A stretch of DNA of 64,000 nt, taken from assembly GCF_900451175.1 (NCBI RefSeq), contig NZ_UGJJ01000001.1:1240001-1304000 (forward strand). The letters run 5' to 3'. The notes below the pieces were generated by a model, which worked only from the letters and a program-made list of their open reading frames with translations, searched no databases and was not told the origin of the DNA. A program made the translations under genes and the position numbers. Within the stretch, counting starts at the first letter, position 1; the number at the start of each line of letters is the position of its first letter. This stretch comes from Kingella potus. Lineage in GTDB: Bacteria > Pseudomonadota > Gammaproteobacteria > Burkholderiales > Neisseriaceae. Positions 50,542-58,878 of this stretch are shown one piece after another.

Positions 50542-51017
50542 GCGAAAACCTCTTCCCATTCGCCGCGTTTGTCGAGCAGGTAGCGGGCGATTTTCTGCGC
50601 GCCTTCGAGGCTGTGGCTGGCGGCCCAGCCGCATTGGACGACGTTGCAGGCGGGCACTTCGGTGGCGGCGGTTACGTCGTGCAGGGTTTTTTCGATGAGA
50701 TCGAGTGCGTCGCGGTATTCGGGCAGGTTGAGCAGGGTGATGTAAAAGCCGGTTTGGCAGCCCATCGGGCTGATGTCGACGATTTTGTCGGAGTGGTTGC
50801 GCGAGAGTTCGGCCATCAGGTGTTCGAGCGAGTGCAGCGAGGGCATGTCCATGTGGTCTTGGTTGGGCTGGCACACGCGCAGGTCGTATTTGTAGATGAT
50901 GTCGCCGTGGTCGCCGTCGGTGATGCAGGCCAGGCGGACGTAGGGGGCTTTGACTTTGGTGTGGTCGAGGTTGAAGCTTTCGACGTTCATTTTCTTTTCG
51001 GCGGTGATGGTGTTCAC
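50538..51017 (-). CDS. luxS: S-ribosylhomocysteine lyase LuxS
   Basis: LuxS splits S-ribosylhomocysteine to homocysteine and DPD, the precursor of autoinducer-2. The 159-residue protein begins MNTITAEKKMNVESFNLDHTKVKAPYVR and holds the zinc ligands in HSLEHL and GCQTGFY. The first ATG at 51017 and an internal ATG at 50990 are both possible. With mtnN it recycles SAM by-products; no separate AI-2 transporter is in view. Confidence 0.96.
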   Translation of the reverse strand: MNTITAEKKMNVESFNLDHTKVKAPYVRLACITDGDHGDIIYKYDLRVCQPNQDHMDMPSLHSLEHLMAELSRNHSDKIVDISPMGCQTGFYITLLNLPEYRDALDLIEKTLHDVTAATEVPACNVVQCGWAASHSLEGAQKIARYLLDKRGEWEEVFA

Positions 51018-51123
51018 GGCGGGTTTCCTTGTGTTTTCAAAGGCGCGGATTATAGCGGTTTGCCGCTGCGGCGCATAGGAAAGGCCGTCTGAAAACGGGT
51101 TCGGACGGCCTTGGGCGGGCGGT

Positions 51124-51651
51124 TTATTTCGGTGTGCCGAACATGCGCGGCAGCACGTCGTGTCCCTTTATTTTGTGCACGGCCACCATGACGATGTGTC
51201 CGGCCACCAGCGCGTACAGCAGCCAGGCGGCGTTGCCGTGGAAGCGGTTGCCCAGTTCGGCCATCCATTCGATTTTTTCCGGCGCGCCCTGCATGACTTG
51301 GATGCCGAAGACTTTCAGCGGGCCGCGTCCGCCGCCGTATTGGCGGATCATGCCGACGAGCGGCACGGCGATCATCAGCAGGTAGAGCGCGAGGTGGCCG
51401 AGTTTGGCGGCGGTGCTGTCGGCTTTCGGGCGGCGGGCGGCGTTGGCCAGTGCCCAGACGACGCGCACGGCGATCAGTACGGTCAGGATGAAGCCGAAGG
51501 ATTTGTGCAGGCCGTAGAGGCTGCGCGTCCATTCGGCTTCGCTGATGTTCCAGATGACGGCGGTGGCGAGCATCACGGCGAAGCAGGCGGCCATCAGCCA
51601 GTGCAGCAGGCGGGTAACGGTGCCGTAGCGCAGGGAGGAGTCGGGAGTCAT
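51124..51651 (-). CDS. Cytochrome b561 family protein
   Basis: The 175-residue protein has four hydrophobic helices and the pattern of bacterial cytochrome b561 (CybB): RLLHWLMAACFAVML with the first heme His, LHKSFGFILTVLIAVRVVWAL, and HGNAAWLLYALVAGHIVMVAVHKIKG with the last ligands. It would use two b hemes to move electrons from quinol across the membrane. Electron partner unknown. Confidence 0.88.
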   Translation of the reverse strand: MTPDSSLRYGTVTRLLHWLMAACFAVMLATAVIWNISEAEWTRSLYGLHKSFGFILTVLIAVRVVWALANAARRPKADSTAAKLGHLALYLLMIAVPLVGMIRQYGGGRGPLKVFGIQVMQGAPEKIEWMAELGNRFHGNAAWLLYALVAGHIVMVAVHKIKGHDVLPRMFGTPK

Positions 51652-51870
51652 GGTGTTGTTCCTTTTGTGTTTTTTGTGAAAACGGCCTCTGCGGGCCGGT
51701 TGAAAGGCCGCGCAGTATAACGGAAACGGGCGGCAGGGAAAAATGCGTATGGGAAATGCGGCGTTTCCTGCGGGGAAACGTGGAGGCCGTCTGAAAACGG
51801 TTTCTGCGCCTGCGGGCGGTGTTTTCAGACGGCCTGTGTGCCTGCGTGTGCCGTGTTGCGCGGACGGGTT

Positions 51871-52500
51871 TTACAGCAGGAGCTGTGCGGCGGGATCGGG
51901 GCTGCGGCTGCTGTTGAGGACGCGGTTGCCGTCGGTTTTCAGACGGCCTGCGGCAAAGTCGGCCACGGCGCGGGGCAGGAGGCGGTGTTCGGCGTGCAGG
52001 ACGCGCTCGGCCAGAGTGTCGGCGGTGTCGCTGTCGAGGACGGGGACGATGCCCTGCGAAATAATCGGGCCGCTGTCGAGTTCGGGGGTAACGAAGTGGA
52101 TGGTGCAGCCTGCGGCGCGGCAGCCGGCTTCGAGGGCGCGGCGGTGGGTGTCGAGGCCGGGGAAGGCGGGCAGCAGTGAGGGGTGGATGTTGATGAGGCG
52201 GCCTTCGTAGCGGCGGCAGAAGGCGGGGGTCAGGATGCGCATAAAGCCGGCAAGGACGACGAGGTCGGGGGCGTGGCGGTCGATTTCGGCGGACAGGGCG
52301 GTGTCGAAGGCGGCGCGGTCGGGGTGGTGTTTGTGGCTGACGGCGGCGGTGGCGATGCCGCGCTCCGCCGCCCAGGCGAGTCCGGCAGCATCGGGCTTGT
52401 TGCTGATGACGGCGCGGATGCTGACGTTCGGGATGGCGGCTTCGACGACGGCCTGCATATTGCTGCCGCGTCCGGAGATAAGGATGACGATGTTTTTCAT
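51871..52500 (-). CDS. purN: Phosphoribosylglycinamide formyltransferase 1
   Basis: PurN adds formyl from 10-formyltetrahydrofolate to GAR in purine synthesis. The 209-residue protein has MKNIVILISGRGSNMQAVVEA, LINIHPSLLPAFPGLDTH (catalytic Asn/His) and VTPELDSGPIISQ (Asp). A DUS in the last part encodes AGRLKTDGN and extends the C-terminal tail. A palindromic-repeat array follows it on the upstream side. Confidence 0.95.
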   Translation of the reverse strand: MKNIVILISGRGSNMQAVVEAAIPNVSIRAVISNKPDAAGLAWAAERGIATAAVSHKHHPDRAAFDTALSAEIDRHAPDLVVLAGFMRILTPAFCRRYEGRLINIHPSLLPAFPGLDTHRRALEAGCRAAGCTIHFVTPELDSGPIISQGIVPVLDSDTADTLAERVLHAEHRLLPRAVADFAAGRLKTDGNRVLNSSRSPDPAAQLLL

Positions 52501-53026
52501 GGTGTTGGTCTTGGTGGGGGAAACGGGGGCGGATTGTAGCCCAAAGGCCGTCTGAAAGCGCGGCTCCAACGAAGTTAAAACCTTTTTCCGGTTTGACCGT
52601 TTACCGGCCGGCGGGGGACGCGTGCGTCGCCTCTGGGCGGCACACCCTACGCGGATTTGGCGGGCAAACGGTAGGTGTATGGCAAAGCCACGCACGCGTT
52701 TTTTTGTTTTTCAGGCGGTCTTTGCCGACCAATCCCGAAAACCGCTTTTACCGGCCGGCGGGGAACGCGTGCGCCGACGGGTCGGCACACCTTACGCGGA
52801 TTTGGCGGGCAAACGGTAGGTGTGTGGCGAAGCCACGCACGCGTTTTCTGTTTTTCAGGCGGTCTTTGCCGACCAATCTCGAAAACCGCTTTTACCGGCC
52901 GGCGGGGAACGCGTGCGTCGCCTTTGGGCGGCCACCCTACGTGGATTTGGCGGACAAACGGTAGGTGTGTGTGGCAGGGTTTCCACTGCGTTGGAGCTGC
53001 GTTTTCAGACGGCCTTCAAATGCGGG
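52501..53026. other. Intergenic repeat region between purN and rep
   Basis: 526 bases without a gene; contains palindromic-repeat array B, a DUS-linked 16-base sequence at both ends (52563-52578 and 52985-53000), and nothing else I can support. Confidence 0.75.
52619..52978. repeat. REP-like palindromic repeat array B (six units)
   Basis: Forward units (52671-52698, 52816-52843, partial 52961-52978) read GTAGGTGT, stem TGGC-RAA-GCCA, CGCACGCG. Reverse units (52619-52650, 52766-52795, 52910-52940) have stems such as CGCC/GGCG and GCCGAC/GTCGGC. The unit spacing is about 145 bases. A shared spacer (about 52699-52760 and 52844-52905) contains a DUS-like CAGGCGGTC. Confidence 0.8.
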
Positions 53027-55039
53027 CTAAATGTCTTTTTTGCCGCTGCGTTTGGCGGCAATCATCGCGCTGAGGCCGGCGAGGCGGGCGCGGCCTTCGG
53101 TTTTGTCTATCAGGGGCGGGCCGCCTTTGCGGCCGATGATTTTCAGGTCTTCCTGCGGCATTTCGGCGATGAAGCGGCTGGGTTCGGGAAACTGCCATTC
53201 GCCCTGGCGTTTGCGTTTGGTGCAGTGGGTGAGGGTGAGGCTTTGTTTGGCGCGGGTGATGCCGACGTACATCAGGCGGCGTTCTTCTTCGAGTTTGCCT
53301 TCGCCGAGGCTGTCGGCGTGGGGGAAGAGGCCTTCTTCGCAGCCGACGAGGTAGACGATGGGGTATTCGAGGCCTTTGGCGGCGTGGAGGGTGGACATTT
53401 TGACGGCATCGGCTTCTTCGTCTTCGCGCTGGTCGAGCATGGTCATGAGGGCGAGGGTTTGCGCGGTTTCGATGAGGTTTTGTCCGTCTTCGCGGCTTTT
53501 GCGCTCTATCCAGGCGCAGAGGTCTTGGACGTTGCGCCATTTGCTTTCGCCGCTTCGGCCTTCTTCGGTGGCGAGCAGGTGGGCTTCGTAGCCGATGTCG
53601 TCCAGGAGGCTGCGGATGAGCGCGCCTGCGTCTTCGTGTGCGGCGCGGCGGCGGCAGTTTTCGATCAGGGCGGCGAAGGCGGCGAGGCTTTGGCGGCTGC
53701 GTTCGGGCAGGGCGGCCAGGGCTTCGGGCAGGGCGGCGGCGGCGGAGAGTGAGGCGTGGTGTGCTTTGGCATATTCGTTCAGGCGGCCGAGGGTGGTGCC
53801 GCCGATGCCGCGTTTGGGGGTGGTGGCGGCACGCAGGAAGGCGGGGTCATCGTCGGGGTTGGCGATAAGGCGCAGGTAGGCAAGGATGTCTTTGATTTCG
53901 GTTTTTTCAAAAAAGCTCTGGCCGCCGGAGAGGCGGTAGGGGATGCGGGCGGCGCGCAGGGCTTCTTCAAAGGGGCGCGACTGGTGGTTGCCCCGGTAGA
54001 GGATGGCGAAGTCGGCGTAGTTCAGACGGCCTTCGGCAACGGCTTTGCGTTTGGCGATTTCGCCGGCTACCCATTCGGCTTCGTGCTGCTCGTTCTGGCA
54101 GGCGGCCACGGTGATGATGTCGCCCTGTCCGTAGTGCGACCAGAGGGTTTTGGGGAAGATCTTGGGATTGTTGCGGATGACTTGGTTGGCGGCTTTGAGG
54201 ATGCGGGCGGTGGAGCGGTAGTTTTGTTCGAGTTTGACGATTTTGAGGGCGGGGTAGTCGGTTTGCAGGCGGCGCAGGTTTTCGATGTCCGCGCCGCGCC
54301 AGGCGTAGATGGACTGGTCGTCGTCGCCCACGGCGGTAAACATGCCTTCCGCACCGGCGATGAGGCGCATGAGGGCGTATTGGCAGGTGTTGGTGTCCTG
54401 GCATTCGTCTACCAGCAGGTAGCGCAGGCGTTGCTGCCAGCGGATGCGCACTTCGCTGTCGCCGCGCATGATGAGGACCGGCAGGCGGATGAGGTCGTCG
54501 AAATCGACGGCCTGGTAGTGGTGCAGGGTGTCCTGATAGGAGGCGTATAGCTGTGCGGTTTGTTTTTCCCAGGTGTTGGCGGCCGTCTGAACAAGCTGCT
54601 CGGGGGTGAGCAGGTCGTTTTTCCACAGGGAGATTTGGTGTTGCGCGGCAAAGATTTGTTCGCGGCCGCTGCTGCCCAGCAGCTCGCCGATGATTTTGCC
54701 GCTGTCGGTGCTGTCCAATACCGAGAAGTTTTTTTTCAAACCGGCATGGGCGGCTTCTTCGCGCAGCATCCTCATGCCCAGCGAGTGGAAGGTGCAGACG
54801 GTGAGCCCCCGGGTTTGGCCGCGTGCGAGCATTTTGCCGATGCGTTCCTGCATTTCGCGGGCGGCTTTGTTGGTGAAGGTGATGGCGGCGATGTTGCGCG
54901 GGTGGTAGCCGGCCCGGGTAATCATGTAGGCGATTTTTTCGGTGATGACGCGGGTCTTGCCGCTGCCTGCGCCCGCGAGGACGAACAGGGGGCCGCCGAG
55001 ATAGCGTACGGCTTCGGTTTGGCTGGGGTTGAGCTGCAT
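53027..55039 (-). CDS. rep: ATP-dependent DNA helicase Rep
   Basis: Rep is a superfamily 1A 3'-5' helicase that removes proteins from DNA ahead of the replication fork. The 670-residue protein matches Rep rather than UvrD in length and in the start MQLNPSQTEAVRYLGGPLFVLAGAGSGKTRVITEK. Other motifs: VDECQDTNTCQYALM, VGDDDQSIYAWRGADIENL, STLHAAKGLEYPIV and MYVGITRAKQSLTL. The ORF extends to 55099 but that part contains DUS only. Two partial DUS copies lie in frame (EGRLNYAD and VQTAAN). Confidence 0.93.
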   Translation of the reverse strand: MQLNPSQTEAVRYLGGPLFVLAGAGSGKTRVITEKIAYMITRAGYHPRNIAAITFTNKAAREMQERIGKMLARGQTRGLTVCTFHSLGMRMLREEAAHAGLKKNFSVLDSTDSGKIIGELLGSSGREQIFAAQHQISLWKNDLLTPEQLVQTAANTWEKQTAQLYASYQDTLHHYQAVDFDDLIRLPVLIMRGDSEVRIRWQQRLRYLLVDECQDTNTCQYALMRLIAGAEGMFTAVGDDDQSIYAWRGADIENLRRLQTDYPALKIVKLEQNYRSTARILKAANQVIRNNPKIFPKTLWSHYGQGDIITVAACQNEQHEAEWVAGEIAKRKAVAEGRLNYADFAILYRGNHQSRPFEEALRAARIPYRLSGGQSFFEKTEIKDILAYLRLIANPDDDPAFLRAATTPKRGIGGTTLGRLNEYAKAHHASLSAAAALPEALAALPERSRQSLAAFAALIENCRRRAAHEDAGALIRSLLDDIGYEAHLLATEEGRSGESKWRNVQDLCAWIERKSREDGQNLIETAQTLALMTMLDQREDEEADAVKMSTLHAAKGLEYPIVYLVGCEEGLFPHADSLGEGKLEEERRLMYVGITRAKQSLTLTHCTKRKRQGEWQFPEPSRFIAEMPQEDLKIIGRKGGPPLIDKTEGRARLAGLSAMIAAKRSGKKDI

Positions 55040-55080
55040 ATTGGGGGGAGGCCGTCTGAAAGGTTTGCAAAAGGGGCGGG

Positions 55081-55141
55081 AGGCCGTCTGAAAACGCAAA
55101 ACGGGTTTTAACTTCGTTGAAGCTGTGTTTTCAGACGGCCT
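55081..55141 (-). terminator. Inverted DUS hairpin after the fused ABC gene
   Basis: AGGCCGTCTGAAAAC and its inverse, 31 bases apart, 8 bases past the stop. The loop holds TTAACTTCGTTGAAGC, a variant of the 16-base DUS-linked sequence. Confidence 0.5.
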
Positions 55142-55148
55142 GTATTCT

Positions 55149-58070
55149 TTATTTTTCCTGTTTTTTCAACAAAATACACGCCAGCAGGATGCAGGCGAGG
55201 GCAAAGGCCGCGATGGCGGCGTATTGCGGCAGCAAATCGCGCACGGTGAGGCTTTTGGCGAAGGTGCCGAGGCTCACCGTCAGATACCACGAGGCGGGGA
55301 AGATTTTGCCGATGGCATAGCCGCCGCCGGAGAGGGTGGACATCGGGTAGAGGAAGCCGGAATAGTTCATGGCGGGCAGCATGGCGATGATGGCAGTGGC
55401 GAAAATCGCGGCAAGCTGCGATTTGACGAAACACGACACCAGCAGCCCCAGCGCGGTGGAGGCGGCCACCATCAGCAGCGTGCCCGCCGCCAGCGCGGCG
55501 AAACTGCCTTTGAGCGGCACGCCGAACCACAACACCATCATCAGAAACGCGGCGGCAAAGTTCACCATGCCCACGGCGATATAGGGGAGCTGTTTGCCGA
55601 TCAGGTATTGCGCGGTGGAGGCGGGCGAGGCGTAGAAATTGGCAATCGAGCCGATCTCGCGCTCGCGTACCACGCCCACGGCCGCCATCATCGCGGGGAT
55701 CATCATCAGCACCATCATCATCACGCCGGGCGAAATCGCGTTGATGCTGTCGAAATCCTGGTTGTACATAAAGCGCGGCTCGATGGCGGCTGGCGGGTCG
55801 AGCGATAGCGGCAGACCTGTGGCGGCGATGCGGTCTTTGGTGTAGGCCGTAATCAGGCTGCCGACGTAGCCGCGTATATTGGTGGCGTTGAACGGCATCG
55901 CGCCGTCGATGTAAAAGCCCACTTCGGGCTTCTGCCCGCGCTCCAAATCGCGGCCGAAACCGCTCGGAATATCGATCACCAGCACCGCTTTTGAGCTTTT
56001 GAGCGCGGTGTCGATTTCCGCTTCCGAGCCTATCGGCGGCTGTTCGATAAAGTAGCGCGAGCCGGAAAAATATTCGGCGAGCTGGCGGCTCTGCGCCGAC
56101 TGGTCGCGGTCGTACACCGCGAATTTGAGGTTCTGCACGTCGAAAGACACGCCCCAAGACACCGCAGCCATCATAATCAGCGGGCCGAACACGGCGAAAA
56201 ACAGGCGGATGCGGTCGCGCAGCAGCTCTTTGGCTTCGCGCACGGCAAAGGTGCGCACCATGGAAAACCAGTATTTGAAAGAGGTGGTGTCGAAACGGGT
56301 GTGTTCAGGCTGCCTTGCGGCGCGGAGGCCGTCTGAAAGGCCTGCCGCATCCTGCCCCGCCTTGCCCGCCTGCGCGGGGGAGGGGGAAAGGTGGCCGGAG
56401 GGCTGGTTTTCAGACGGCCTGTCGGGTTTGGCTGCCGTTTTGCCGGATTTGCAATCCGTGCCGTCCGCTGCGGTGCGGGCGGCCCAATCCGTCATCGGCG
56501 GCTGTTTTCCGGTTGCGCGGCCGTCTGAAACCGCCTGCCCGCCGTCTTCCGCTTCCGCATCAATCAGATACTGCACAAACGCTTCTTCCAGATCGGGGGC
56601 GCGGCGGCGTTGCACCAGCTCGTCGGGCGTGCCGACGGCGAGCACGCGGCCTTTGTGCATAAAGGAAATGCGGTCGCAGCGGGCGGCTTCGTTCATAAAG
56701 TGGGTGGAAACGAATATCGTGATTTTGTCCTGCCGCGAGAGCTTGAGCAGATGCCGCCAGAACATATCGCGGGCAGCGGGATCAACGCCGGATGTCGGCT
56801 CGTCCAAAATCAGGATTTCGGGATGGTGCAGGCAGGCGGCGGCCAGTTGCAGGCGTTGGCGGATGCCCAGCGGCAGCGAGGAGGGGGCGGTGTCGGCCAC
56901 GTCGGAAAGGTCGAACTGTTCGAGCGCGCCGGCCACCGCCGCCGCACCCCTGCCGCCCATGGCATAGAGTTCGGCGTGCAGATGCAGGTTTTGCCGCACG
57001 CTCAGTTCCTCATACAGCGAAAACGCCTGCGACATATAGCCCACACGCATTTTGGTTTCGATGCCGCCCGCGTCGACAGGCCGCCCCAGCAGCTCCGCCG
57101 TGCCTTCGCTGGCTTCCAACAGGCCGGTGAGCATTTTCATGGTGGTGGACTTGCCGCAGCCGTTGCTGCCCAAAAAGCCGAAAATCTCGCCTTTTTGGAT
57201 GGTGAAGCTCACATGGTCGACGGCGGTAAAATCGCCGAAACGCTTGGTCAGGCCGTGCGCCTCCATGGCGGGCGGCGCGTCGGGCAGCGGCACAAACGGC
57301 GTAAGTTCCAGCCCGCCCGAACCCTGCTGCTTTTCCGGCGGCAGCATTTTGATATAGGCTTCTTCCAGCACATCCGTGCCGTATTCGCGCAACACGTCGG
57401 CGGTGGGCTTGTTTTCCAGCAGCCGCCCCGCGTCCATCGCCAGCAGCCGTTCAAACTGCTGCGCTTCCTCGATATAGGCGGTGGCGACGATTACCGTCAT
57501 GCCCGCGTGTTCCTGCCGCAGGTCGTTTACCAAAGCCCAAAACTGGCGGCGCGACAAGGGATCCACGCCCGTGGTCGGTTCGTCGAGAATCAGCAGGTCG
57601 GGACTGTGGACGAGGGCGCAGCACAGGCTGGCCTTCTGCTTCATCCCGCCCGAGAGCTTGCCCGCCGCGCGGGCGGTAAAGGGCAGCAGGCCGGTGGCTT
57701 CGGTAAGCTGGCGGATACGCGCCTGTCGCTGCCGCGCGTTCAGACCGAACATGCGGGCGTGAAAATCAATGTTTTCGGCCACGGTGAGCGTGGGATAGAG
57801 GTTGCGCCCCAAACCCTGCGGCATAAAGGCGACACGGTGCGACATTTCCAGCCTTACCCGCCTGTCGGCCATGTCGCCGCCGAGCACTTCCACCCGCCCG
57901 CCCTGTATCACGCGCGTTCCCGCAATCAGCGAAAGCAGCGTCGATTTGCCCACGCCGTCCGGCCCGATCAGGCCGACCGTGATGCCGCGCGGAATATCCA
58001 GCGACACATCGTCAAGCGCAAGGGTGTTGCCGAAGCGGTGGGAAAGGCGGGAAACGGAAATGCAGTTCAT
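55149..58070 (-). CDS. rbbA: RbbA-like fused ABC protein (two ATPases and a permease)
   Basis: The 973-residue protein fuses two ABC ATPase domains to a permease, as in E. coli RbbA/YhiH (ribosome-associated ATPase/transporter). NBD1 has GPDGVGKST, LSGGMKQKAS and LLILDEPTTGVDP. NBD2 has GSNGCGKST and ILILDEPTSGVDP but an altered signature, LPLGIRQR, so it may hydrolyse ATP poorly. The permease half has helices near FAVFGPLIMMAAVSWGV and from FMYNQDFDSINAISPGV to the end. A linker of about 100 residues between NBD2 and the permease contains three in-frame DUS-derived segments. ATG at 58070 selected. HlyD and second permease partners usual for the operon are not adjacent. Confidence 0.82.
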   Translation of the reverse strand: MNCISVSRLSHRFGNTLALDDVSLDIPRGITVGLIGPDGVGKSTLLSLIAGTRVIQGGRVEVLGGDMADRRVRLEMSHRVAFMPQGLGRNLYPTLTVAENIDFHARMFGLNARQRQARIRQLTEATGLLPFTARAAGKLSGGMKQKASLCCALVHSPDLLILDEPTTGVDPLSRRQFWALVNDLRQEHAGMTVIVATAYIEEAQQFERLLAMDAGRLLENKPTADVLREYGTDVLEEAYIKMLPPEKQQGSGGLELTPFVPLPDAPPAMEAHGLTKRFGDFTAVDHVSFTIQKGEIFGFLGSNGCGKSTTMKMLTGLLEASEGTAELLGRPVDAGGIETKMRVGYMSQAFSLYEELSVRQNLHLHAELYAMGGRGAAAVAGALEQFDLSDVADTAPSSLPLGIRQRLQLAAACLHHPEILILDEPTSGVDPAARDMFWRHLLKLSRQDKITIFVSTHFMNEAARCDRISFMHKGRVLAVGTPDELVQRRRAPDLEEAFVQYLIDAEAEDGGQAVSDGRATGKQPPMTDWAARTAADGTDCKSGKTAAKPDRPSENQPSGHLSPSPAQAGKAGQDAAGLSDGLRAARQPEHTRFDTTSFKYWFSMVRTFAVREAKELLRDRIRLFFAVFGPLIMMAAVSWGVSFDVQNLKFAVYDRDQSAQSRQLAEYFSGSRYFIEQPPIGSEAEIDTALKSSKAVLVIDIPSGFGRDLERGQKPEVGFYIDGAMPFNATNIRGYVGSLITAYTKDRIAATGLPLSLDPPAAIEPRFMYNQDFDSINAISPGVMMMVLMMIPAMMAAVGVVREREIGSIANFYASPASTAQYLIGKQLPYIAVGMVNFAAAFLMMVLWFGVPLKGSFAALAAGTLLMVAASTALGLLVSCFVKSQLAAIFATAIIAMLPAMNYSGFLYPMSTLSGGGYAIGKIFPASWYLTVSLGTFAKSLTVRDLLPQYAAIAAFALACILLACILLKKQEK

Positions 58071-58873
58071 GGCGGGCTTTCGGATTTTCAGACGGCCTGG
58101 GGAAGGGCGGATTATTCTGCAAACGGCAGCGGGGCGCAAATGCGGCGAAGGCCGTCTGAAAAACGGATTCGGTGTATCCGGAATGCTGTTTTGCCGTTTT
58201 CAGACGGCCTTTTCGCTGCGGCGGGGAACGCGTGCGTCGCTGCGGCGACACACCCTACGGGATTCGGCGGGGCAAACGGAAAGTGAGGCCGTCTGAAAAT
58301 ACGGCTTCTATTGTTTCAGACGGCCTTTGCTGTTTAGGTAGGGTGTGCCGCCCTAAGCGGCGCACGCGTTCTGTGTTTGCAGGCTGCGTTTCCAACCAAT
58401 CCGTAAACCCGCAAAACCGTGTGCGTCGCTGCGGCAACACACCCTACGCGGGATTTGGCGGGGCAAACGGAAAGTGAGGCTGTCTGAAAATACGGCTTCT
58501 ATTGTTTCAGACGGCCTTTGCTGTTTAGGTAGGGTGTGCCGCCCTAAGCGGCGCACGCGTTCTGTGTTTGCAGGCTGCGTTTCCAACCAATCCGTAAACC
58601 CGCAAAACCGTGTGCGTCGCTGCGGCGACACACCCTACGCGGGATTTGGTGGGGCAAACGGAAAGTGAGGCCGTCTGAAAATGCGGATTCTATTTCTATT
58701 GTTTCAGACGGCCTCTGCCGTTTGGGTAGGGTGTGCCGCTCCAAGGCGGCGCACGCGTTCTGTGTTTGCAGGCTGCGTTTCCAACCAATCCGTAAACCCG
58801 TGTGCGTCGCTGTGCGACACACCCTACGGGATTTGGCATAGAGGCCGTCTGAAAAAGCCTGTTCAGACGGCCT
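58071..58873. other. Intergenic repeat region between rbbA-like gene and pabBC
   Basis: About 800 bases without a gene: palindromic-repeat array C with two near-identical tandem units (191 bases) and a third, changed one; plus DUS copies in both orientations. Confidence 0.75.
58229..58827. repeat. REP-like palindromic repeat array C (seven units)
   Basis: Forward units (58338-58368, 58529-58559, 58726-58757) read GTAGGGTGTG, stem CCGC-CCTAA-GCGG or CCGC-TCCAAG-GCGG, CGCACGCG. Reverse units (58229-58258, 58418-58447, 58609-58638, 58799-58827) have GTCGC/GCGAC-type stems. The spacer after each forward unit (CTGTGTTTGCAGGCTGCG and on) is identical between units. The period is 191 then 197 bases. 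Confidence 0.8.
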
Positions 58874-58878
58874 CTATG
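58837..58878 (-). terminator. Inverted DUS hairpin overlapping the pabBC stop
   Basis: CATAGAGGCCGTCTGAA and its 17-base inverse with an 8-base loop. The pabBC stop codon lies within the right arm. Confidence 0.6.

Noticed and set aside
56610..58286. 558-codon + strand ORF opposite the rbbA-like gene
   Set aside because: Shadow frame: no family match, His/Arg/Gly-rich composition, and the true gene has clear ABC motifs on the other strand.
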